Shown: piece after piece, positions 26,601 through 34,190 of the stretch
Layout of the letters: the number at the start of each line of letters is the position of its first letter
How positions within the stretch are numbered: position 1 is the stretch's first letter
Assembly: GCA_036406475.1 (NCBI GenBank)
Contig: DASXBA010000032.1
Coordinates: 1 to 64,000 of the forward strand
Length of the DNA stretch: 64,000 bases
Reading direction: 5' to 3'
DNA from: DASXBA01 sp036406475
GTDB taxonomy: Bacteria > Actinomycetota > Thermoleophilia > Solirubrobacterales > Thermoleophilaceae
Notes under the pieces: generated by a model
What the model saw: the letters and a program-made list of their open reading frames with translations, nothing else
What the model was told of the DNA's origin: nothing
The model's database searches: none
Position numbers and translations under genes: made by a program

Positions 26601-27189
26601 CTGGCGCGAGGGCGACGCCGCCGGCGCGACCAAGCTCTTCCGCCGCGCCCACGAGCTGGCCGAGAAGGTCGGCTGGTCCGAGCTGGCCTTCCAGGCCCTG
26701 TTCGGCCTGGCGATCGCCCTACGCGACGACGGCGACCTGAACGGCGCCGTCCTGGCGCTCGACCAAGCGGTGGACGTGTGCGAGCGCGCCGGCCTCATCG
26801 CTCAGTCGATCCAGGCCACGGCCTTCCGCGCCGTGGTGCTCGCGCTGGCGGGGCGCCGGGCCCAGGCCGAGGAGTCCGCCTCCGAGGCCGCGGAGCTGGC
26901 CGAGCGCCTGCACTATCCGATCGGCAGCGCCGCCGCCCTGGAGGCTCAGGGAGCGACGGCCGGAGAGCCCGACGAGGCCGCGCGCCTGCTCGAGGAGGCC
27001 GCCGCCGCCTGGGACCAGCTCGACCGGCCGCTCGAGGCCGCCCGCTGCCGCGTCCACGCCGGCCAGGTCCTCGTCGAGCACGACCCGGCCCGCTCGCGCG
27101 AGCTGCTCGAGTCCGCCGCCGCGGCGAGCGAGGAGCTCGGCGTGAAGCACCTGTCCGAGCGGGCGCGGTCGCTGGTCGGCGGCGGCTAG
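23674..27189 (+). CDS. zinc-ribbon/class III cyclase/AAA ATPase/TPR signalling protein
   Basis: A 1171-residue regulator. Two zinc ribbons (residues 4-50: CGSCGTENPAGAKFCMSCG, then ACPNCGEP with FCMSCG) precede a class III nucleotide cyclase domain (about 68-245) with metal Asp80 (FADLSGYT) and Asp124 (KYIGDNVMA). An AAA-type ATPase (about 265-640) has Walker A GEAGVGKS at 295-302 and a Walker B-like LVLAFEDIHWAD. About 500 residues of TPR-like helices end the protein. Such architectures are frequent in actinobacteria, and cyclase activity is not assured for each. It stands alone, with a palindromic element after its stop. Confidence 0.88.
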   Translation: MAGLACGSCGTENPAGAKFCMSCGTQLERACPNCGEPAPPQARFCMSCGTSLEAPAAAAPERPAEPPPEERRQVTVLFADLSGYTAVAEQMDPETVKTMVGGALRRLGQEVTRYGGTVDKYIGDNVMALFGAPVAHEDDEERAVRAALGMQEAMAEVNEDLPEGVSFALRVGLNTGEVLAGAVGDDYTVTGDTVNVASRLQTAARPGSVTVGERTMRASGEAIRYEELEPLTLKGKAEPVPAWEAVGLISEQAVVRAASGREAPLVGRDYEIGTLESLYERVTRESRPHLITLIGEAGVGKSRLLAEFETRISDREAVFRTGRCLPYGSGIVFWALGEVLREECGINEADSSEEAWGKLSSYVDQALGEASEPQAAIIGRSLGLDVPQELGQIDSEDPERVRESFFSALRSLIESTARGRPLVLAFEDIHWADEGMLDVIEHLAQWVRAPLMLLCLTRDELLERRSSWGGGRRNATQLFLEPLTVEDTRELVTALLPDGGEAEVAPVLAERSGGNPLFAEEMVRRIIEEGPSHTVDLPDTVQAVLAARLDALEPFERRLVQQAAVVGRTFWASSLVGVAQAEGRDLEEALNTLEAKDILAPGAEGRLAGERELAFKHVLIRDVAYGMLPKAVRSRKHFEVGAFIEERAGDRTDEVVPLLAEHYGRAAALGREGGLTGDELGPMRERAVRFLEEAGDAAGQLYSNREAVSHYRHARDVGSEEPAVPVRVGEKLGDVSLRLGRVDEAIGVWQECLEYHRGQEDLERVADLHRKIGAGLSHKGERKAAIEHYQKGINLLKDGPPRLELVRLYEEAAWLYLHTGDNMLAIYASEKALRLAERLGETRAASRAHGIFGRVFGRIGDTEKARSNLERSVELARGSDHGETILALLALGRHLEISEAETGLAASAYAEALTLAEQVGDLPAQVELHAAIAQLAVYRADWDQVEESTSASADLAEREGLVGKLCLPYVLRGLLRWREGDAAGATKLFRRAHELAEKVGWSELAFQALFGLAIALRDDGDLNGAVLALDQAVDVCERAGLIAQSIQATAFRAVVLALAGRRAQAEESASEAAELAERLHYPIGSAAALEAQGATAGEPDEAARLLEEAAAAWDQLDRPLEAARCRVHAGQVLVEHDPARSRELLESAAAASEELGVKHLSERARSLVGGG

Positions 27190-27212
27190 CCGAAGTCCGG
27201 CCCCGCCCAACG

Positions 27213-27260
27213 GTGAACGTCCCTGAATACCCCCTATAGGGGCAAGGGAGGGACGTTCAC
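27213..27260. repeat. long palindrome, copy 2 of a two-member family
   Basis: A 48 bp symmetric element in the gap between the convergent cyclase and LytR_C genes. The outer 12 bp arms GTGAACGTCCCT and AGGGACGTTCAC are perfect, and the central 12 bp CCCCTATAGGGG is a perfect palindrome, with six bases between centre and arm on each side. Arms, centre and spacing match the element at 5673-5716, although the intervening bases differ. Confidence 0.85.
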
Positions 27261-27308
27261 GAAGGGTCGGCCGGCTTCCTACCCAGCCGCTGTTCGGACC
27301 GGTGGCCG

Positions 27309-28730
27309 CTACGTCTGGTCGGTGCCGGCGATGATCACCACGCCGGCGTCGCCGGCCAGGGCCTGGCTGGCAGCGTCTATCGGCTCTCGTTGCGAGATCC
27401 CCAACTTGCGCGCCACCGCGGCCGCCTCCCGCTGGTGGTCGGGCGCGAAGAGCACGACCGACTCGTTGCGCGACTGGTCGCTGTTGTTCGTCACGTTGCC
27501 GAGCTGGAAGCCGAGGTTCTCGACGCGGTCGCCGACCTTGGCGGCCAGGCCCGGCACCGTGGTGCCGTTGAGGACGGCCACGGTGACCGAGGAGGGCACG
27601 ATCGCGGGCGCCTTCTTCTTCGTCTCGTTGTCAGAGGTCCCGTCGCGCGAGAAGCGCTCGGTCGTCTTCTTCTTCGGGGTCGGAGCCTCTTCCTGTGCGA
27701 GCTGGGAGAGCGCGAACGCCGTGGCGCCGCCGATCACCAGGACGCCGGCCACGGCCAGCAGCGCGTAGCGCGGGCTGAGCCGCCGGTACCAGGGACGGCG
27801 CGGCTGCTCGGCGGGCGGCAGGATCGCGGTCTGCGACGGGGAGGGCCGCGGCGCGGCCGGGCGGGACACGGCGGGGCGGGGCAGGGACGGCGGCGCTCCT
27901 CCCGTCCGCCCGGCGGGAAGCGGCTGCGAGGGCCTGGCGCCGGCGGGCGTGGCCGGCATACCGGGCTTGGCGGGGCCGGCGGGCTTGGCCGGGGCTTCGG
28001 AGTCGGCCTTCGCCTCGGCCTCGGCGGGCTTCGCCGCGGCCTCCTCCTGCTTCTCCTCGCCCGTGGGCTCGGCCTGCTCCTCGGCGGCCTCGGCCTCCTC
28101 GCCTTCCTTCTCCGGCTTCTTCTCCGCCTCGCTCGGCTTCTTCTCGACGGGCGGCTTGGCCGGGCCGCCGTCGCCCCCCGGCGCGGCCGGGCCCGCCTTG
28201 GCGGCGGCGCCCTCGGCCCCGTTGTCGGCGGCGGTCTCCGCAGGCTTCGCCTCTTCGCCGGCCTCCGCGGGCTTTGCCGGGGCGGCAGCAGAGCCCTGGC
28301 CGGCCGCGGCCTTGGCGGCGGCGCCCGCGGCAGCGGCTGCGCTCTGGCCGGCCGCGACCGCCGGGACGGGAGCGCCCGGCTTGGGCACGGGGGCGGCCTC
28401 CGGCGGCTTCTGGCCCGGGACGGGCTGCTGCTTCTGCTGCCCGGCCGCGGTCGCGGCGGCCGGGCGGGCGCCCGCTGCGGCGGCCAGGGCCGAGCCCGGC
28501 TGCGGGGTGGCGCGGCCCGGAATCGGCTGGACGGCCCCGGTCCGAGGCGCCTGCTGCTGGGCGGGGGCGGCCTGCTGCTGCCCGGCCGCGCGCTCCGGCG
28601 CACGGCCAGCCCATTCGCGCAGGCGCTTCACGTCGCGAGCCTGCGAAAAGTAGAGCGCCGAGAGGATCGCGAGCCCGACTACAGCAGCCAGGCCCGCGGC
28701 GGCGCCGATTTCCTGAACGATCTCCGGCAC
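27309..28730 (-). CDS. membrane protein with long low-complexity linker and LytR_C domain
   Basis: A 473-residue protein. An N-terminal membrane helix (about 10-30) is followed by roughly 270 residues of Ala/Pro/Lys/Glu-rich disorder, a second membrane helix (about 325-345, ALLAVAGVLVIGGATAFALS) and a C-terminal LytR_C domain (about 385-470: VTVAVLNGTTVPGLAAKVGD, then VVLFAPDHQREAAAVARKLG). LytR_C domains accompany LytR-CpsA-Psr enzymes that attach glycopolymers to peptidoglycan; here no LCP catalytic domain is present. It may be an accessory of the nearby glycan cluster. The GTG start has no clear ribosome site. Confidence 0.72.
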   Translation of the reverse strand: MPEIVQEIGAAAGLAAVVGLAILSALYFSQARDVKRLREWAGRAPERAAGQQQAAPAQQQAPRTGAVQPIPGRATPQPGSALAAAAGARPAAATAAGQQKQQPVPGQKPPEAAPVPKPGAPVPAVAAGQSAAAAAGAAAKAAAGQGSAAAPAKPAEAGEEAKPAETAADNGAEGAAAKAGPAAPGGDGGPAKPPVEKKPSEAEKKPEKEGEEAEAAEEQAEPTGEEKQEEAAAKPAEAEAKADSEAPAKPAGPAKPGMPATPAGARPSQPLPAGRTGGAPPSLPRPAVSRPAAPRPSPSQTAILPPAEQPRRPWYRRLSPRYALLAVAGVLVIGGATAFALSQLAQEEAPTPKKKTTERFSRDGTSDNETKKKAPAIVPSSVTVAVLNGTTVPGLAAKVGDRVENLGFQLGNVTNNSDQSRNESVVLFAPDHQREAAAVARKLGISQREPIDAASQALAGDAGVVIIAGTDQT

Positions 28731-28782
28731 GGGAAGGTTCTCGAACTCTAGACAGGGCGGCGGCCTACACCGCGCGCCCCTC

Positions 28783-30654
28783 CTACCCGGGTTGGGCTAC
28801 CCGGAGCGCTCGCTCGGCAGACAGCTCCGCCACGGCGCTCGCCAGAGCCGCCGCATCGCCGTTGTAGACGAGCTCCTCGATCCGGGCGAACGCGCTCTCC
28901 ACCCAGGTCGGTTCGAGCGGCGGGCGCACGGCGCTGACGATCTTCTCGGCGGGGGTCGGCTGCGGCCGCTCGCCCGGGTTGAAGAGCTCCTCGTGCAGCT
29001 TCTCGCCGGGCCGCCTGCCGACGATCTCCACGGCGATGTCGATGTCGGGCTCGTTGCCGGAGATCCGGATCATGTTCCGCGCGAGCTCGATGATCTTGAC
29101 CGGGTCGCCCATCTCGAGGACGAACACCTCGCCGCCCACGGCCAGCTCGCCCGAGCGGATGATCAGCTGCACCGCCTCGGGGATGGTCATGAAGTAGCGG
29201 GTCATCTTGTCGTCGGTGACCGTGACCGGCCCGCCGGCGGCGATCTGGCGGCGGAAGATCGGCACGACCGAGCCGGAGGAGCCGAGCACGTTGCCGAACC
29301 GAACCGCGGCGTAGCGGGTGCCCCTGTAGCGGGCCTGCGCCGCCTCCACGGCCCACTCGGCGAGCGCCTTCGACGCGCCCATCACGGTGGCCGGGCTCAC
29401 GGCCTTGTCGGTCGAGACGAGCACGAAGCGCTCCACCCCCGCCTCGCCGGCGGCCGCGGCCACGATGCGGGTGGCGACGGCGTTGTTGCGTACCGCCTCG
29501 ACCGGGTTCTCCTCCATCAGCGGCACGTGCTTGTAGGCGGCCGCGTGGAACACCACCGACGGCCGGTGCTCCAGGAACAGCTCGCGCATGCGCGTGGCGT
29601 CCTTGCAGTCGGCCAGCACCGCGGCCACCCGGATGAAGTGGCGCTCCTCCTCGAGCTGGCGGCGGACCTCGAAGAGGCTGTTCTCGGCGTTCTCCACGAG
29701 CACCAGCTGCTTCGGGCCGACCCGTGCGAGCTGGCGGCAGAGCTCGGCGCCGATCGAGCCGCCGGCGCCGGTGATCAGCACGGTCCGGCCGCGCACATAG
29801 GCGCCCACGCGGTCGATCTCCATCCGGATCGGGTCGCGGCCGAGCACGTCCTCCACGCGGACCTCGCGGACCTGGCGCATGAGGTTGACGCCGCCCGACA
29901 GGAGCTCGAAGGTCGTGGGCAGGGTGCGGACCGGGATCCCGCGCTCGCGGCAGGCGGTGACGACCTGGGCGCGCACGGTGCCCGGCGCGGAGGGGATGGC
30001 GATGATGACCTCCTCCGGCTTGGCCTCGTCGAGCACGCGCGGCAGGTGCTCGGTCGAGCCGAGCACCTTGAGGCCGGCGATCCGCATGCCCTGCTTGCGT
30101 GGGTCGTCGTCCACGAAGCCGACCGGCGCGCTCGAGAGCTCCGGGTTGCGCCGCAGCTCGAAGGCCACCTGCTGGCCGCCGTTGCCGGCGCCGACGATCA
30201 ACACCTCGCGCGTGGCGCGGCCGAGCAGCTGCGTCCGCGCGGGACGCTCCACGAGCGCCCGCACCAGGAAGCGCGAGCCGGTCACGAGCCCGAGCGCGAT
30301 CAGGAAGTCGAGCGCGATCACGCCGCGCGGCGGGTCGGTGTTGGTGGGCACGAGCACGAACAGCCCCGCGATCAGCACGACGCTCGACACGACCGTGGCC
30401 TTGACGATCGCCTCGAAGTCCTTCTGGTCGACGAAGCGCCAGAGCTTGCCGTAGAGACCGAACAGCGCGAACACCACCAGCTTCATCGCTACGACGAAGA
30501 GGATCGTGTCGCCGAGCAGGTCCTCGTAGCGGGGCGGCACTCCGCTGTCGAAGCGAAGGATGTACGCGAGGTAGTAGGCGAGCGCGAGCAGGCAGGCGTC
30601 GACGGCCACCTGTCCGGCGCGACGAAGGTTCACGGAGGACGAGAGCTTTCTCAT
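28783..30654 (-). CDS. membrane nucleotide-sugar 4,6-dehydratase (WbpM/CapD/FlaA1-like)
   Basis: A 623-residue two-part protein. Residues 1-130 hold four membrane helices; 140-270 form a CoA-binding-like Rossmann domain (VLIVGAGNGGQQVAFEL); 290-600 form an extended SDR domain with VLITGAGGSIGAELCRQL for NAD(P) and YKHVPLMEENPVEAVRNN. The active-site segment STDKAVSPATVMGASK has Met where most SDRs have Tyr, as established for WbpM-type dehydratases. Expected reaction: UDP-N-acetylglucosamine to the 4-keto-6-deoxy sugar. The DegT gene lies 40 bases upstream on the same strand, which fits formation of a 4-amino sugar. Confidence 0.9.
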   Translation of the reverse strand: MRKLSSSVNLRRAGQVAVDACLLALAYYLAYILRFDSGVPPRYEDLLGDTILFVVAMKLVVFALFGLYGKLWRFVDQKDFEAIVKATVVSSVVLIAGLFVLVPTNTDPPRGVIALDFLIALGLVTGSRFLVRALVERPARTQLLGRATREVLIVGAGNGGQQVAFELRRNPELSSAPVGFVDDDPRKQGMRIAGLKVLGSTEHLPRVLDEAKPEEVIIAIPSAPGTVRAQVVTACRERGIPVRTLPTTFELLSGGVNLMRQVREVRVEDVLGRDPIRMEIDRVGAYVRGRTVLITGAGGSIGAELCRQLARVGPKQLVLVENAENSLFEVRRQLEEERHFIRVAAVLADCKDATRMRELFLEHRPSVVFHAAAYKHVPLMEENPVEAVRNNAVATRIVAAAAGEAGVERFVLVSTDKAVSPATVMGASKALAEWAVEAAQARYRGTRYAAVRFGNVLGSSGSVVPIFRRQIAAGGPVTVTDDKMTRYFMTIPEAVQLIIRSGELAVGGEVFVLEMGDPVKIIELARNMIRISGNEPDIDIAVEIVGRRPGEKLHEELFNPGERPQPTPAEKIVSAVRPPLEPTWVESAFARIEELVYNGDAAALASAVAELSAERALRVAQPG

Positions 30655-30694
30655 GGGGCTGCCGGCGAGAGAGGGGAAGCGGCGGGCCGACGCC

Positions 30695-31774
30695 TCATGG
30701 TAACGACGCCAGCGCCCCCACAACCTCCTGCACATGGTCCTGCGTGAGCAGCGGTCCCATGGGCAGGGCCAGATGCGTACGGGCGGCCTCGTCGGTGGCC
30801 GGCAGCTCGGCCCCGGCGGCGTACTCGGCCATGGCCGGCTGCCGGTGCACGGGCACCCGGTAGTAGCCGCGAGCGCCGATACCGCGCTTGCCCAGCGCCT
30901 CCGCCACCTCCTCCGCGCGCTCATGGCGCACGACGTAGAGGTGGTAGACGTGCTCGGCCCCCTCCGCCGGGCGGGGCGGGGCGGCGTGCTCGGCCAGCCC
31001 CGCCTCCTCGTAGGCATCCGCGGCCGCCCGCCGCCTGGCGTTCCAGCCGTCCAGCTCCGGCAACAGCACGCGCAGCGCAGCGGCCTGCAGCTCGTCGAGG
31101 CGCGAGTTGTAGCCCACGTCCACGAAGGTGAGCTTGTCCTGGGAGCCGTGGAAGCGAAGCCGGCGGACGCGCTCGGCCACCTCGTCGTCGTCGGTCACCA
31201 CGGCCCCGCCGTCGCCGAGGCAGGGCAGGTTCTTGGAGGGGAAGAACGAGTAGGTGGCGGCGTCGCCGAGGCCGCCGGCCTTGGTGCCGTTCAACGCCGC
31301 GCCGGCCGCCTGGGCGGCGTCCTCGAGCAGCGGCAGGCCAAGCTCGCGCAACTCCGGGGTCGGGGCCACGTTGCCGAAGAGGTCGACGGGGACGACCGCC
31401 TTGGTCGCCGGCGTGAGCGCCCGCTCCACCGTCTCCCGGGTCACGCAGAAGGTGTCGGGATTGACGTCGCAGAAGACCGGCCGCGCGCCGATCGCGGCCA
31501 CGGCCTCGGCCGTCGCGTAGAAGGTGAAGGAGGGCACGACCACGTCGTCGCCGCGCTCGACCCCGAGCGCGCGCAGGGCGATCGCCAGCGCGTCGGTGCC
31601 GTTGGCCACGCCGATGCAGTGCTTGACGCCGAGGTAGCCGGCGAACTCCTCCTCGAAGGCTGAGACCTCGGGCCCGAGGATGAAGCGCTCGGTCGGGACC
31701 ACCCGCGCGAGCGCCTCCGACAGCCGCTGGTGCTGCTCCTCGAGCGAGGTGGCAAAGAGCGGAACCGGGGTCAT
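30695..31774 (-). CDS. DegT/DnrJ/EryC1/StrS sugar aminotransferase
   Basis: A 359-residue PLP enzyme of the DegT family. Visible are GVANGTDALAIALRALG (PLP phosphate site), LLEDAAQAAGAAL (Asp that pairs with the PLP nitrogen), and SFFPSKNLPCLGDGGAV with the Schiff-base Lys. These enzymes aminate keto sugars bound to UDP or dTDP. Together with the dehydratase gene downstream it probably makes a UDP-amino-6-deoxy sugar for the surface glycan. The ATG at 31774 is 23 bases from the TTG of the divergent DedA gene. Confidence 0.9.
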   Translation of the reverse strand: MTPVPLFATSLEEQHQRLSEALARVVPTERFILGPEVSAFEEEFAGYLGVKHCIGVANGTDALAIALRALGVERGDDVVVPSFTFYATAEAVAAIGARPVFCDVNPDTFCVTRETVERALTPATKAVVPVDLFGNVAPTPELRELGLPLLEDAAQAAGAALNGTKAGGLGDAATYSFFPSKNLPCLGDGGAVVTDDDEVAERVRRLRFHGSQDKLTFVDVGYNSRLDELQAAALRVLLPELDGWNARRRAAADAYEEAGLAEHAAPPRPAEGAEHVYHLYVVRHERAEEVAEALGKRGIGARGYYRVPVHRQPAMAEYAAGAELPATDEAARTHLALPMGPLLTQDHVQEVVGALASLP

Positions 31775-31797
31775 GGAGGCCAGCTAGGCTACTTCGC

Positions 31798-32424
31798 TTG
31801 CTCGAAGTCGCATCAGTCACAGACCCGCTCGTCAACTTCTGCGTCAACGTCATCGACGCGCTCGGCCTGCCGGGGATCTTCGGCCTGATGCTGGCGGAGA
31901 GCGCCTGCATCCCGATCCCGAGCGAGGCGACGATGCTGTTCGCCGGCTTCGGTGTCTCGAAGGGCGACTACAGCCTCTTCGAGATCGTTGCGGCGGGGGT
32001 GCTCGGCAACCTCGCGGGTTCCTGGATCGCGTACGGAGTGGGCTACTACGGGCGCATCGACCTGCTCGAGAAGCACGGGCGCAAGCTGCACATCAAGAAG
32101 AGCCATCTCGAGTGGGCCGACCGCTGGTTCCAGCGCCACGGCGACGCCACCGTCTTCTTCACGCGGATGCTGCCGATCATCAGGACGTTCATATCGCTGC
32201 CAGCCGGGGTCGCACGGATGCCGTTCTGGCGCTTCACCGGCTTCACCCTCGCGGGCTGCATTCCCTGGGTGCTCTTGCTCGGCTTCATCGGCAAGCAGGC
32301 GGGCGACCGCTGGGACGACTGGAAGGACAAGCTGCACTACGTCGACTACGCCGTGGTGCTCGCGATCGTGCTCGGGATCGCCTGGCTCGTGATCCGTCGC
32401 CGGCGCGCCGGGGCGCTGGCGTAA
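31798..32424 (+). CDS. DedA family membrane protein
   Basis: A 208-residue DedA protein with the family signature: LMLAESACIPIPSEATMLFAGFGVS near the start, GNLAGSWIAYGVGYYGR in the middle and FFTRMLPIIRTFISLPAGVARMPFWRF, which holds the conserved Arg residues and the Gly-Pro-like turn. Family members act as lipid carriers, including recycling of undecaprenyl phosphate in some bacteria, which would fit the neighbouring glycan genes. The start is a TTG; no ATG or GTG occurs in frame before the first helix. Confidence 0.85.
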   Translation: MLEVASVTDPLVNFCVNVIDALGLPGIFGLMLAESACIPIPSEATMLFAGFGVSKGDYSLFEIVAAGVLGNLAGSWIAYGVGYYGRIDLLEKHGRKLHIKKSHLEWADRWFQRHGDATVFFTRMLPIIRTFISLPAGVARMPFWRFTGFTLAGCIPWVLLLGFIGKQAGDRWDDWKDKLHYVDYAVVLAIVLGIAWLVIRRRRAGALA

Positions 32425-32470
32425 TCCCCGGATCGGACTTAGGGTGGTCCCCAGGGCGGGGACCGCGCCG

Positions 32471-34171
32471 ATGCTCGCCCAACCGCCCAGCCGTCCCACC
32501 GCCGACCGCCTGAACGAAGCCGCGGGTGCGCTGCCCCGGGAGCTCACGCTCGAGCGCCTTCTCGAGAGCCTGCGGACGCTCATGCACGTCGACGCGGCGG
32601 CGTTCCTGCCCGTCGGCCGCGACCGGCGCCGGGTCGAGCCGCTGGCCGGCTGGTTCGCGTCGCCGGACCTGCGCGACGCGGTCGAGGGCAGCCAGGGCCT
32701 GGCCCGCATGGTCGCCGAGCGCGACCGGGCGCTCCTCCTCCCGCGCGTCGAGGCGTTGGAGGCCGCCCCCGACCTGCTCGCGTCGATCATGGACGCCCTC
32801 GGCGAGGCTCACGCGACCAGGGTCTGGTCGGTCTACCGGACCGCTTCGGTGATCGCCTGCCCGGTGAAGAACGCGGCCGGGCTGGCGCTCGGCGTGCTGG
32901 TGGTGGCCTCGCTCGACCCGGCGCAGCCACTACGCGCCGAGCAGCTGAGAATCGTCGACGTGCTGGCCGACCTCGCGGCGCTGGCGCTCGAGCGCTCCGA
33001 GCTGCTCGAGGCCGAGGGCCGGCGCGCCCAGGAGGAGCGCTGGCTCAAGCGCGCCGCGGAGGAGATCTCGGGCTCGCTCGAGCTCGACGAGGTCTACCGC
33101 CGCGTGGTGGACCATGCGGCGCGTGTGACCGGTGCGAGCCGAGCCGTCCTGACCCGCGTCGACGGCCGCGGGGGCGCGCTCAGGACTGCCGGGAGCGTCG
33201 ACCTCGGCGACGGCCTCGTGCCCCAGCGGCTGCAGCTCGACCGCGCGACGCTCGCCGACGTGGCGCGCAGGCGAACGCCCTCACGCACGGACGACGGCCT
33301 GCTGCTGCACGCGCCGATCGAGCTCGGCCCGCGGATGTTCGGCGTCCTCACCGTCGCGCACGACGAGGCCGGCAGGCTCGGTGAGGAGGAGCTCGAGCTG
33401 CTGGTCAAGCTGGCCCGCTCGAGCGCGGCCGCGATCGCCAACGCGCTCGACTTCCAGCGCGAGCGGCGCATCGCCCGGGCTCTCACCCTGGGCTTCGTGC
33501 CCGAGTCGCTGCCCGAGGTGACGGGCTTCGACAGCGGGCTGCTCTACGCGCCTGCCGCCGGCGAGCCGACCGGGGGCGACGTCTACGGGGCCTGGGGGCT
33601 GCCGGGCGGCGAGGTCGCTGTGATGGTCGGCGACGTGGCCGGCAAGGGCGTGGAGACTGCCGCCCTGAGCGCGATGGTGCGCTTCTTCGTCGAGGCGCGC
33701 AGCTGGGACTCGGCCGAGCCGTCGGCCGTGCTGGCACAGGCCAACTCGATGCTGATGAACCGCCTGCCCGCGGACACCTTCGTCACCGCCTTCCTCGGCG
33801 TGCTCGTGCCTGACGGCCTGCGCTACTGCAACGCGGGGCACCTGCCGCCGCTGCTCGTGCGGGACGGCGACGCCCGGCAGCTCGCCGGCAACGCGCTGCC
33901 GCTCGGGATCGACGACGAGCCGGGCTACCAGGACGCCGAGTTGCCGCTCGAGCCGGGCGACCTCGTCTTCGCCTACACCGACGGCCTGGCCGAGGCGCGC
34001 CGCGGTAGCGACGTCTACGGCCTCCGCCGGTTGGAGACGCTCGTGCGCGGGCGCGCCGGCAGCTTGGCGCCGCAGGAGCTCGTGCGCTCCGTGCACGAGG
34101 AGGTCGCGGCCTGGGGCGGCGGCCTGGCCGACGACTGCGTGGCGCTCGCCTTGAGACGGCGTACGGCCTGA
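32471..34171 (+). CDS. GAF-domain PP2C-type phosphatase (RsbU/SpoIIE-like)
   Basis: A 566-residue signalling phosphatase. Two GAF-like sensor regions (about 10-180 and 190-350) are joined by a helix (LERSELLEAEGRRAQEERWLKRAAEEI). The C-terminal SpoIIE/RsbU phosphatase domain (about 365-565) shows GEPTGGDVYGAWGLPGGEVAVMVGD, GKGVETAALSAMVRF, YCNAGHLPPLLV and FAYTDGLAEAR, with metal-binding Asp residues in place. It would dephosphorylate an anti-sigma antagonist (STAS) protein, but no such partner lies nearby. I prefer ATG 32471, preceded by GGCGGGGA; a GTG at 32444 would add nine residues. Confidence 0.87.
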   Translation: MLAQPPSRPTADRLNEAAGALPRELTLERLLESLRTLMHVDAAAFLPVGRDRRRVEPLAGWFASPDLRDAVEGSQGLARMVAERDRALLLPRVEALEAAPDLLASIMDALGEAHATRVWSVYRTASVIACPVKNAAGLALGVLVVASLDPAQPLRAEQLRIVDVLADLAALALERSELLEAEGRRAQEERWLKRAAEEISGSLELDEVYRRVVDHAARVTGASRAVLTRVDGRGGALRTAGSVDLGDGLVPQRLQLDRATLADVARRRTPSRTDDGLLLHAPIELGPRMFGVLTVAHDEAGRLGEEELELLVKLARSSAAAIANALDFQRERRIARALTLGFVPESLPEVTGFDSGLLYAPAAGEPTGGDVYGAWGLPGGEVAVMVGDVAGKGVETAALSAMVRFFVEARSWDSAEPSAVLAQANSMLMNRLPADTFVTAFLGVLVPDGLRYCNAGHLPPLLVRDGDARQLAGNALPLGIDDEPGYQDAELPLEPGDLVFAYTDGLAEARRGSDVYGLRRLETLVRGRAGSLAPQELVRSVHEEVAAWGGGLADDCVALALRRRTA

Positions 34172-34190
34172 CTGCTTGAATCCCGGCTCG

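Noticed and set aside
27390..28751. 453-residue plus-strand frame antisense to the LytR_C gene
   Set aside because: The product is Arg/Gly/Leu-rich and arises from the repetitive Ala/Pro linker codons on the other strand.
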